Shown here one piece after another: positions 1-5,640 of a stretch of DNA of 7,052 bases. Under the pieces are notes generated by a model. The model was not told the DNA's origin. It was given only the letters and a program-made list of their open reading frames with translations, and did no database searches. Within the stretch, counting starts at the first letter, position 1; every line of letters starts with the position of its first letter. The translations under genes were made by a program, and so were the position numbers. The stretch is from Microbacteriaceae bacterium (GTDB lineage Bacteria; Actinomycetota; Actinomycetes; Actinomycetales; Microbacteriaceae): the NCBI GenBank assembly GCA_025464125.1, contig JAODLU010000103.1:1-7052 (forward strand), read 5' to 3'.

Positions 1-189
1 CGCGATGTGGTCTTCGAGCATGATGTAGTCGAATCCGGCGCGGTCGAGGCTGCGCGCCATATCGATCAGGAATTCACCGGTCTGCCACACCGACTGGCGC
101 AGGTCGTTACCTGAAAATGGCGTGCCGCCGCCGATAGCTGGTGCCCAGCCGTGTGGTCGTGGATTCGTGAACCATCCGAGGTGAAACAT
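1..189 (-). CDS. LLM-class FMN-dependent monooxygenase, NtaA/SnaA/DszA family (N-terminal fragment)
   Basis: Reading the minus strand from an ATG at 189-187 gives 63 complete codons that run off the left edge with no stop. The protein opens MFHLGWFTNPRPHGW and continues through a Gln/Trp-rich stretch to AGFDYIMLEDHIA at residues 51-63. This opening (a beta strand, an aromatic-rich turn, then an ARSLDRAGFDYIMLEDH helix-strand unit) is characteristic of the NtaA/SnaA/DszA branch of bacterial luciferase-like flavin monooxygenases, which are usually about 430-460 residues. Family members use FMNH2 from a partner reductase and O2 to oxidise small organic substrates such as nitrilotriacetate, dibenzothiophene sulfone or S-modified cysteine derivatives. 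The start is supported by AAGGG (minus strand 200-196) six bases upstream. The gene diverges from the PatB-like gene. Only about one seventh of the protein is visible, so the family is well supported and the substrate is unknown. Confidence 0.85.
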   Translation of the reverse strand, partial: MFHLGWFTNPRPHGWAPAIGGGTPFSGNDLRQSVWQTGEFLIDMARSLDRAGFDYIMLEDHIA

Positions 190-217
190 CGCGTGCCCTT
201 CGTGAACGGGTCGGGTG

Positions 218-238
218 AACTGTAGGCACGAGTGTGCC
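218..238 (-). promoter_or_regulatory. Candidate -10 element and adjacent operator-like dyad for the monooxygenase gene
   Basis: On the minus strand, TACAGT (224-219) fits the actinobacterial TAnnnT -10 pattern. It would start transcription near 212, giving a leader of about 23 nt that carries the AAGGG ribosome site. Directly upstream, in what would be the -35/-10 spacer, lies the dyad GGCACGAGTGTGCC (225-238). No good -35 hexamer is seen at 16-18 bp spacing, which would suit an activator-dependent or regulated promoter. The 11-mer GCACGAGTGTG inside the dyad recurs upstream of the transporter operon at 2800-2810. The promoter assignment is inference. Confidence 0.35.
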
Positions 239-421
239 GCCGAGACGATTCAACGGGATGACGCGACGATGCCAGTCGAATTACGCGGTCACAGGCTTGC
301 GGCGCTGATCGGTATCCCCGGTGAATCGAGGGCAAAAACGCGGGCAGTCTCTGAGGTACCTCCGACGACGGGATTTCGGTGGCAACGGCTCGATGTGAGC
401 TGCACTCCGCGTTTTTCGAAA

Positions 422-453
422 TCTCGCCGTATCTGGCGGGAGGTGCTCCCCGC
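422..453 (+). promoter_or_regulatory. Two overlapping, mutually exclusive hairpins upstream of the PatB-like gene
   Basis: Hairpin A pairs 422-428 with 435-441 (7 bp, one G-T pair, 6-base loop). Hairpin B pairs 436-442 with 446-453 (7 bp, a bulged C at 451, GTG loop). They share bases 436-441, so only one can form at a time. No T-run follows, so this is not an intrinsic terminator. It lies about 50-85 bases ahead of the start codon. It could be a leader switch if transcription starts upstream of 422, or chance pairing in GC-rich DNA. Confidence 0.25.
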
Positions 454-505
454 GTAATCGAGTCATTACCAAACCGATACGACGGTGAGACATGAGGGCG
501 CGAGG

Positions 506-1690
506 ATGACCACCATGACATCCACGATTCCGGCTTCGATCTTCGACGACATCACCCTCGAGACGCTCTCGCAGCGCAACGGCGGCAAGTGGCTGCGCTA
601 TGGGCGCGACGTCATCTCCGCATGCACCATCGAGCTGGACTTCCCTAGCTCAGAGCCGGTGCAGCAGCGCATCATCGAGATGGTAACGAGTGGACAGACG
701 GGCTACCCTGACTTCCCAGGGCCGCCGGTACAGCTCTTCGAAGCGTGGTCCAACTTCTCCGGCAGGCACTTCGGCTGGGCGAGCGACCCGGCAATGTCGT
801 TTTGTACCGACTATGTGTCCAATGGTCTCACCGAGTCGCTCAAGGCACTGCTCGAGCCCGGAACCCGCGTCGGCTACACCACCCCCGGCTTCATGTATCT
901 CACCGCCGTCATCGAGCGGGCGGGAATGGTTCCCACGACCATTGCCGCGATCGACCCGACGGACGGTGCGAACTTCATGGACCTCGAGATCATCGAGGAT
1001 GCGTTCCGCGCCGGCATTACCGCATTCATCCTGGTGAATCCGTATCACCCTCACGGTTTCGTACCCAGCGTTGAGCACCTCACTGCCTTTGCGGCGCTCG
1101 CCGACCGCTACGGCGTTCGTATCTTCAGCGACGAGATCTACAGCCCGTCCACTTTTCCGGGCGTCACCTTCACGCCGTTCGGCTCGCTGGATGCCGAGTC
1201 CGCCAGACGAAGCGTTACCGCCGTGGGCGCAGCCAAGACCTGGAACCTGCGGTCTTTCCCCACGGCGATGCTCTACACAGGCGACCAGGCCACGGCGGAT
1301 GCCCTCAACACGCCAGGCATGAAGAGATCAACCGCATCGGCGAGCTATGTCGGCACAGAGGCGATGGTCACAGCGCTCAACGAATCAGACGCGTGGCTCG
1401 ATGCATTGACCTCCTATCTCGAGGGCAACGCGCGAATCGTCGAGAACGAATTCCCCGCTCTCCTGCCAGGCGCGATTATCTCCAAAGCGGATTCCGGATT
1501 CGCCGTCTGGATCGACCTGAACGCCCTGGGCATCGACGAGCCGACCGCGTATTTCATTGAGAAGGGCAAGGTGGGCATTTCCCGTGGACAGGCTTTCGGA
1601 CCGCAGGGCTTCCGCTGCCTCCGCCTGAACACCGGCACCCCGGCGCATGTCATCCGTGAAATCGGCAAGCGAATGGCTTCAGCTATCTGA
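506..1690 (+). CDS. PLP-dependent MalY/PatB-type C-S lyase-like aminotransferase (class I/II fold)
   Basis: This is a 394-residue cytosolic enzyme, full length for the MalY/PatB family, which typically beta-eliminates cystathionine or S-substituted cysteines to thiol, pyruvate and ammonia. Landmarks that can be seen are the ELDFPSSEPV segment near residue 50, NPYHPHG starting at Asn178, SDEIY with the PLP-pyridine Asp209 and Tyr212, the Schiff-base lysine Lys244 in GAAKTWNL, and the carboxylate-binding Arg373 in CLRLN. Homology to PatB runs through the whole chain, including the TPFGSL and KGKV...GP.GF segments. Several signature residues differ from PatB/MalY, so the reaction may differ: PPxY is TPGF (residues 126-129), the PatB-type NPHNPSG is NPYHPHG, the Ser before Lys is Ala, and NIAGL is NLRSF. 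The start at ATG 506 is chosen for GAGGG at 494-498, seven bases upstream; GTG 485 and ATG 515 (AGGA at 503-506) are in-frame alternatives. The GntR gene follows 124 bases downstream on the same strand. A plain aminotransferase is the main alternative. Confidence 0.85.
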   Translation: MTTMTSTIPASIFDDITLETLSQRNGGKWLRYGRDVISACTIELDFPSSEPVQQRIIEMVTSGQTGYPDFPGPPVQLFEAWSNFSGRHFGWASDPAMSFCTDYVSNGLTESLKALLEPGTRVGYTTPGFMYLTAVIERAGMVPTTIAAIDPTDGANFMDLEIIEDAFRAGITAFILVNPYHPHGFVPSVEHLTAFAALADRYGVRIFSDEIYSPSTFPGVTFTPFGSLDAESARRSVTAVGAAKTWNLRSFPTAMLYTGDQATADALNTPGMKRSTASASYVGTEAMVTALNESDAWLDALTSYLEGNARIVENEFPALLPGAIISKADSGFAVWIDLNALGIDEPTAYFIEKGKVGISRGQAFGPQGFRCLRLNTGTPAHVIREIGKRMASAI

Positions 1691-1814
1691 TGCAGCCCTC
1701 GTCCAGACGCGCGTAACGACCACAAAACATTCCCGTCATCTGATCGAAGCACGCCGCCCCCATACTGGGGCATGGCTCCGAGTAGCCCGGGAGCCCTGAC
1801 GGTGGGGTGATCAC
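1691..1814 (+). other. Intergenic gap with a weak hairpin ahead of the GntR gene
   Basis: The 124 bases hold a 6-bp hairpin GGCTCC/GGAGCC (1774-1779 with 1790-1795, 10-base loop) and a smaller CCCC/GGGG stem (1758-1761 with 1767-1770). Neither is followed by a T-run, so I do not call a terminator for the upstream gene. CATACT at 1761-1766 is a possible -10, but its -35 partner is poor. The 8-bp palindrome GTGATCAC (1807-1814) touches the GntR start codon and could be an autoregulatory site, although palindromes of this length are common by chance. Confidence 0.3.
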
Positions 1815-2642
1815 ATGATTTCGGTTGGTGACCAGGGCCATGATGCCCTCCTGCAGGGAGAACTCACGACCATGCTCGGCCAGGAGCCGGTCGTTGTGCA
1901 CAGCACCGGCGGCAGGGCTACTACGGCACCGATGCGCGCATACGACCTGCTGCGAGCGTTGATCCGCAAGGGCACACTCGACGTGGATTCGCAGCTCGAC
2001 GAGGTCGAGATCGTAAACTCGCTTTCCATCAGCCGCACTGCTGTGCGTCTCGCATTGGGCGCCCTGGATGAACGCGGGGCAGTCAGGCGTCGCCAGAGAG
2101 CTGGCACCATCGTCACCTCGAGGCCGTACCGTGTGGAAAGCAACCTGATCCTTTCCCAGGATCCGGCCTTACCGCCGCCTATGCTCGAGCACCGTTTTTT
2201 CTCCGATCGGATTGAGCACCCGCCGCAGGCAGTTGCCGCGCAGCTGGACTTTCCAAGCGGCAAGATGCGGGTAATGACGGACGCGATTGTCGTGGAGGGG
2301 GAGACCATCGGCATCCGCGTCGTCTACGAAGATTCGGCGACGCCGCCTATGGACAAGTCATTCCATGGAATGGCCAGGAAGCGCGGCCGGGATGCCCTCG
2401 CCGTCATATTTTTGCAGCGCATGGGCAGCGAACTCGGCGCCATAACCACCCATGTAGAGGCAGTTCCCTGCGAGACCCGCACGGCAAGGCTGCTCGGTAT
2501 TCCCGCCAAATCTCCAGTTCTGTTACGCGAGCAACTGGTGCGGGATGCATCCGGAAAGGCTCGGCTCCTGTCGCAGGCCTACTACCGTGCTGACCGCTGC
2601 ACAATCGCCGCAGACATCGATGCGGGCTCCCGGCGCGCCTGA
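1815..2642 (+). CDS. GntR-family transcriptional regulator, HutC subfamily (wHTH + UTRA)
   Basis: The 275-residue protein has a winged helix-turn-helix at about residues 42-102 (MRAYDLLRALIRKGTL, then the recognition helix region SLSISRTAVRLALGALDERG and the wing RRRQRAGTIV). A UTRA ligand-binding domain follows at about 121-268, with the usual conserved elements (DAIVVEGETIGIRVVY, ETRTARLLGI, PVLLREQLVRDASGK, SQAYYRAD). HutC-class proteins are mostly dimeric repressors released by small ligands, and UTRA domains sense diverse amino acids, sugars and organic acids. The ligand here is likely the transported solute or a product of it (inference). The start at 1815 has GGTGGGG seven bases upstream. 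It gives a roughly 40-residue N-terminal extension that is longer than usual, so ATG 1872 (AGGGAG 11 bases upstream) is a real alternative. A HutC-consensus site lies just downstream, ahead of the transporter operon. Confidence 0.9.
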   Translation: MISVGDQGHDALLQGELTTMLGQEPVVVHSTGGRATTAPMRAYDLLRALIRKGTLDVDSQLDEVEIVNSLSISRTAVRLALGALDERGAVRRRQRAGTIVTSRPYRVESNLILSQDPALPPPMLEHRFFSDRIEHPPQAVAAQLDFPSGKMRVMTDAIVVEGETIGIRVVYEDSATPPMDKSFHGMARKRGRDALAVIFLQRMGSELGAITTHVEAVPCETRTARLLGIPAKSPVLLREQLVRDASGKARLLSQAYYRADRCTIAADIDAGSRRA

Positions 2643-2701
2643 CCGTCTCGTCCCGCTGGCGCAGCTATCGGGCGCGCGGATCCTGTGTGCGGCGCGACCG
2701 C

Positions 2702-2709
2702 GTTTATAC
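2702..2709. promoter_or_regulatory. HutC-type operator candidate (GTnTAnAC)
   Basis: GTTTATAC fits the GT-N-TA-N-AC consensus known for HutC-subfamily GntR regulators, within the near-palindrome CGTTTATACG. It lies 60 bases past the regulator's stop and about 165 bases upstream of the transporter operon start. The consensus fixes only six bases, so one or two chance matches are expected in a window this size. Its position in the short intergenic region between a HutC-class gene and its likely target is what gives it weight. Confidence 0.35.
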
Positions 2710-2791
2710 GACGCCTGTACGGCTGATCACCACCGGTTGTTGCGCGAAATCGCCGTGATCCCGGGCGGTGCGAGCCTGTCCATGTTTGTGC

Positions 2792-2819
2792 TGCGCCACG
2801 CACGAGTGTGGCGTAAAGA
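2792..2819 (+). promoter_or_regulatory. 10-bp dyad/hairpin with candidate -10, upstream of the transporter operon
   Basis: Bases 2792-2801 pair with 2806-2815 (10 bp including two G-T pairs, loop ACGA). No T-run follows, so it is a poor intrinsic terminator for the GntR gene and is more likely an operator or RNA element. It contains GCACGAGTGTG (2800-2810), an exact match to the element upstream of the divergent monooxygenase. TAAAGA at 2814-2819 sits just downstream and could be the -10 of the transporter promoter, paralleling the dyad-then-TACAGT arrangement at 238-219. No convincing -35 is visible. Confidence 0.35.
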
Positions 2820-2834
2820 AACAGTTACCTCAGC

Positions 2835-2857
2835 GGGGCGTGCACGAAACACGCCTC
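2835..2857 (+). promoter_or_regulatory. Leader hairpin immediately before the ribosome site of the first ATPase gene
   Basis: Bases 2835-2842 pair with 2850-2857 (8 bp, one G-T pair) around the 7-base loop CACGAAA. The stem ends four bases before the AAAGG ribosome site (2861-2865), so it could affect translation initiation or protect the 5' end of the operon mRNA. A similar CACGAA/CACGC pair of short motifs lies in the monooxygenase leader at 204-191 on the minus strand. The structure is read by eye only. Confidence 0.3.
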
Positions 2858-2873
2858 ATGAAAGGTGGTATCC

Positions 2874-3752
2874 GTGAGCAAGACACTCGAAGCCCCGATC
2901 GACCGCAGCACTGGCGCGCCACTGCTCGTAGTCGAAGACCTCACCGTGCGCTTTCACGGCAAGGAGCGCACTGTGACCGCCGTAGACGGCGTCAGCTTCA
3001 GTGTGCAGCCAGGCGAGCGCGTCGCGATCGTTGGCGAATCCGGTTCGGGTAAGTCCACTCTCGGTCTCGCTATCGGAGGGTTCCTTTCCGACGCGGATAC
3101 AGAGGTCAGTACGAGTGCCCTCTCGCTCAACGGCAGGTCGATCGTCAACGGAGGAGCCACCGGCATTCCGCAGTCGACAGCGGGTCTCTCGATGATGTTC
3201 CAGGACGCCATGACGTCACTCGATGCCGTGTGGACGATCGGCAGCCAGATGAAAGCCGTGCTGACCCGCGGCAACAAGCTCTCCAAGGTGGAATTGCGCG
3301 AACAATCGGAATACTGGCTGGGAAGGGTAGGGCTGCATGACTTCTCCCGGGTTCTCAGCGCCCGCCCGTACGAACTTTCGGGGGGCATGCGACAGCGCGT
3401 GATGCTGGCGTTGGCCATCTGTCGCCAACCCTCGCTGCTCGTCGCAGATGAACCCACCAGTGCGCTGGATGCCACGCTGGCCCGCACAGGCATGGAGCTC
3501 ATGGTGGAACTGGCCGATTCGTCAGGAGCTGCGCTGCTCGTGATCAGCCACGATATCCAGCTCTGCCAGGAATTCTCGGACACCACGATCGTCATGCACC
3601 GGGGCCGGATGGTCGACAAAGTCGCCTCGAGCCGCCTGGGTATCGATGCAACCGACTCATACACGAAGGGCCTCATGGAGTGCATTCCGACCCTCGCCGA
3701 CTGGAACCGCGATGAGCTTCCGACCTTCGCGACGCTGGGAGAAGTCGCGTGA
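2874..3752 (+). CDS. ABC transporter ATPase, dipeptide/oligopeptide/nickel class, DppD-like
   Basis: A 292-residue cytosolic nucleotide-binding subunit with all motifs intact: Walker A GESGSGKST (54-62), Q-loop Gln110 in MMFQDAM, signature LSGGMRQRV (168-176), Walker B LLVADEP (188-194, Glu193 catalytic), D-loop SALD, and H-loop His226 in ISHD. The tail carries SYTKGLMECIP, a variant of the HPYTxxLLxxIP C-terminal motif of oligopeptide-type ATPases. It powers import as a heterodimer with the next gene product. GTG 2874 is chosen because AAAGG (2861-2865) lies eight bases upstream; the in-frame GTG at 2865 overlaps that site. It is the first gene of a tightly coupled run and overlaps the next gene by four bases (GTGA). 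The solute cannot be read from the ATPase. Confidence 0.93.
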   Translation: MSKTLEAPIDRSTGAPLLVVEDLTVRFHGKERTVTAVDGVSFSVQPGERVAIVGESGSGKSTLGLAIGGFLSDADTEVSTSALSLNGRSIVNGGATGIPQSTAGLSMMFQDAMTSLDAVWTIGSQMKAVLTRGNKLSKVELREQSEYWLGRVGLHDFSRVLSARPYELSGGMRQRVMLALAICRQPSLLVADEPTSALDATLARTGMELMVELADSSGAALLVISHDIQLCQEFSDTTIVMHRGRMVDKVASSRLGIDATDSYTKGLMECIPTLADWNRDELPTFATLGEVA

Positions 3753-4585
3753 TCGCCGCAGCCAGCCAGCCAGCAACGATTGTGGCCTCAGACGTAGTCA
3801 AGACTTTCGGCAGTGGCCGTAATCGACACCGCGCGCTGGACGGCGTGAGCCTCACCGTTTCCGCAGGAAAGTCGATCGGCATCGTTGGTGAGTCTGGCTC
3901 CGGCAAGTCGACTTTCGCCCGAATTCTCTGCGGCCTCGACATTCCATCTGGCGGGTCGGTGTCCATGACTGGCTTACCTGTCGAGCGGATCCTGGCGTAC
4001 TCCAACCGTCGACGGATGCTGCGCAGCATTGTGCAGTTCGTCGCGCAGGACACGAACTCCTCATTCGACCCGCGCCTCCGAGTGATCGATGGACTGCGCA
4101 CTCCGCTTCGAGTCATCCGGGGCATCACGGGCAAGGATGCTGAGACCCGTATCGAGGACTTGCTCATCACGCTCGAACTCGACCCGTCGCTCGCCAATCG
4201 CTTTCCCGACCAGCTCTCAGGGGGACAGCGCCAGCGAGTGGCGCTTGCCCGGTCCCTTGTGGTGCAGCCACGCATCCTCGTTTGCGATGAGGTTGTCTCG
4301 GCACTGGATGTGTCAGTGCAGGGCTCGGTGCTCAATGTGCTCAAGAAGTATGTGCGCGAGCATGACGCAGGGCTCGTCTTCGTTTCACACGGCCTGCCAG
4401 CCACGGCGTTTATTTCCGATGAGATCGTAGTAATGCACAACGGGCGGATCGTCGAACACGGAAGCACGCAGCAGGTCATCGAGCAGCCGAAGGATAACTA
4501 CACTCGCACGCTGCTCGATGCGTATGTCGGCCCGGGAACTGCAGACCACGAGTCTCGATCGCGTGACCTTGAGCGTGCGTCGTGA
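3749..4585 (+). CDS. ABC transporter ATPase, dipeptide/oligopeptide/nickel class, DppF-like
   Basis: A 278-residue ATPase, the partner of the preceding subunit. Motifs are Walker A GESGSGKST (47-55), Q-loop Gln100 in FVAQDTNSSFDP (the NSSFDPR version typical of DppF/OppF), signature LSGGQRQRV (156-164), Walker B with Asp180-Glu181 in LVCDEVVSALDVS, and H-loop His214 in VSHGL. Two small departures from the usual pattern are CDEV instead of CDEP after the catalytic glutamate, and SHG instead of SHD; neither removes a catalytic residue. The C-terminus has the NYTRTLLDA form of the family tail motif. Translation starts at GTG 3749 inside the previous stop (GTGA), implying translational coupling. 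The stop overlaps the permease start (TGATG or GTGATG). Confidence 0.93.
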   Translation: MIAAASQPATIVASDVVKTFGSGRNRHRALDGVSLTVSAGKSIGIVGESGSGKSTFARILCGLDIPSGGSVSMTGLPVERILAYSNRRRMLRSIVQFVAQDTNSSFDPRLRVIDGLRTPLRVIRGITGKDAETRIEDLLITLELDPSLANRFPDQLSGGQRQRVALARSLVVQPRILVCDEVVSALDVSVQGSVLNVLKKYVREHDAGLVFVSHGLPATAFISDEIVVMHNGRIVEHGSTQQVIEQPKDNYTRTLLDAYVGPGTADHESRSRDLERAS

Positions 4586-5640
4586 TGAAAAGTGTCTGGA
4601 GCAGGAATCGATGGTGGGTCACCCGCGTGCTGGCGATGCCAGTTCATCTTGCTGTTTTCGCAATCGCCACCTTCTTCCTGGTGCGACTCATTCCAGGGGA
4701 CCCGGTCATCAGGGTTATCGGCGAGGAGCGACGCGATCAGATCACTCCTGAGCAGTACCTCGCAGTGCAAAAAGGGCTCGGCCTCGACGGCACGTTGATC
4801 GAGCAGTTCTTTCGCTATTTCGGCCGACTCTTCACCGGCAACCTCGGCACCTCCCTCACCGACGGTACGAGCGTCGCCACCGCTGTCGGCACGAGATTCC
4901 CCGCAACGGTCGAGTTGGCGTTGATGGGCGTAGGACTGGCGCTGGTGGTGGTGTTCGCGGCATCCATGCTGGCGACGCTGCGCCCCAAAAACCCCGTGTC
5001 AATAGTGATTCGTGGATACGCGAAGACTGCAGGGGCGATCCCCTCGTACATCCTCGCCGTCTTCGCCCTCTTCGTGTTTTACGCGAGCCTGCACATTTCG
5101 CCGGCACCGCTCGGGCGCCTGAAGAGCGGGATCCTGCCAGTGCATCCGATCACCAACATGCCGTTCCTCGACACGATTCTGAACGGGCGGTTCGATGCAA
5201 CATTCGACATGGCGCAGCACCTTGTGCTGCCCGTGCTGGTTCTCGTGGTCGCCGATTCGGCAATCCTGCTCAAACTGCTGATGTCTGGGCTGGACGAAGC
5301 CGTGCACTCGCCCCAAACCAGATTCAGGATTGCCTCTGGTGCCAAGCGCAGCGCAGTCATTGCGAGCGTCTACCGTCGCGCTGCGCCCCCGGCGGTAGTC
5401 ATGGGTGGCGCGCTATTCGGATCCATGCTCGGTGGCACGGTGCTCCTGGAGAATCTGTTCGGCTTTGCTGCCATGGGCGCTTATGCGGTGCAGGCCGTGA
5501 ACAACGGTGACTTCGTCGTTCTGCAGGCCTTCCTGCTGCTCATGGCATTCATCTCGCTGACTGTCTATTTGGTGGTCGACCTGGTCAACATGACGCTCGA
5601 CCCTCGCCGACGTCCCGGAGTGCAGGTGGAGGCCGCATGA
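4585..5640 (+). CDS. ABC transporter permease, DppB-like
   Basis: A 351-residue inner-membrane subunit with six likely membrane segments at about residues 13-33, 107-130, 146-168, 212-233, 270-290 and 313-334. Family signs are FLVRLIPGDP near the first helix, GNLGTSL followed by RFPATVELAL, and the C-terminal VLLENLFGF...GD...QAFLLL...VDLVNMTLDPR block typical of DppB/OppB. The cytoplasmic EAA loop (about 240-270, RIASGAKRSAVIASVYRRAAPP) is noticeably degenerate: the usual ARAKGLS-like core with its conserved glycine is not in register. ATG 4585 overlaps the previous stop by one base (TGATG); GTG 4582, with a four-base overlap, is equally possible. The stop overlaps the next start as ATGA. 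It pairs with the following permease to form the pore. Confidence 0.92.
   Translation: MKSVWSRNRWWVTRVLAMPVHLAVFAIATFFLVRLIPGDPVIRVIGEERRDQITPEQYLAVQKGLGLDGTLIEQFFRYFGRLFTGNLGTSLTDGTSVATAVGTRFPATVELALMGVGLALVVVFAASMLATLRPKNPVSIVIRGYAKTAGAIPSYILAVFALFVFYASLHISPAPLGRLKSGILPVHPITNMPFLDTILNGRFDATFDMAQHLVLPVLVLVVADSAILLKLLMSGLDEAVHSPQTRFRIASGAKRSAVIASVYRRAAPPAVVMGGALFGSMLGGTVLLENLFGFAAMGAYAVQAVNNGDFVVLQAFLLLMAFISLTVYLVVDLVNMTLDPRRRPGVQVEAA

Larger units (their letters stand above)
190..505. other. Divergent intergenic region (316 bases), no convincing gene
   Basis: This stretch separates the minus-strand monooxygenase from the plus-strand PLP enzyme. Short open frames on both strands have no family-like sequence and no good ribosome site, so I read it as non-coding. 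It holds a GGCACGAGTGTGCC dyad at 225-238, next to a candidate minus-strand -10. It also holds a 10-bp perfect palindrome GAGGTACCTC at 353-362, a 6-bp hairpin (386-391 with 397-402), two overlapping hairpins at 422-453, and a GTAAT-N6-ATTAC inverted repeat at 454-469. No clear -35/-10 pair was found for the rightward gene. Confidence 0.7.

Noticed and set aside
375..403. T-box or SAM-riboswitch-like motif (GGTGGCAACGGC) in the leader of the PatB-like gene
   Set aside because: Only about 6-7 of 10 positions match the T-box core TGGNACCGCG. The surrounding stem I, specifier and SAM-I core elements are not in the right order, so no riboswitch is called.
215..457. 80-residue open frame on the plus strand in the divergent region
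   Set aside because: Low-complexity Arg-rich translation typical of non-coding GC-rich DNA, no plausible ribosome site, and it overlaps the regulatory repeats.
66..521. 151-residue open frame on the minus strand covering the left intergenic region
   Set aside because: It is a shifted frame over the monooxygenase N-terminus; the frame starting at 189 gives clear family sequence. The rest of it has no recognisable pattern and no good ribosome site.
650..1078. Long antisense open frames inside the PatB-like gene and the transporter genes
   Set aside because: They are shadow frames from GC-rich codon usage; the sense strand carries clear conserved motifs throughout.
1774..1795. Intrinsic terminator after the PatB-like gene
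   Set aside because: The stem is only 6 bp with a 10-base loop and no T-run; it was kept only as a weak hairpin in the intergenic note.
2545..2877. 110-residue open frame overlapping the end of the GntR gene and the next intergenic region
   Set aside because: It reads another frame through the conserved UTRA C-terminus, has no family-like sequence, and runs across the transporter operon leader.
4282..4300. Inactive second ATPase because of the CDEV variant of Walker B
   Set aside because: The catalytic Glu181, Walker A lysine, signature and H-loop histidine are all present, so the Pro-to-Val change after DE does not suggest loss of activity.
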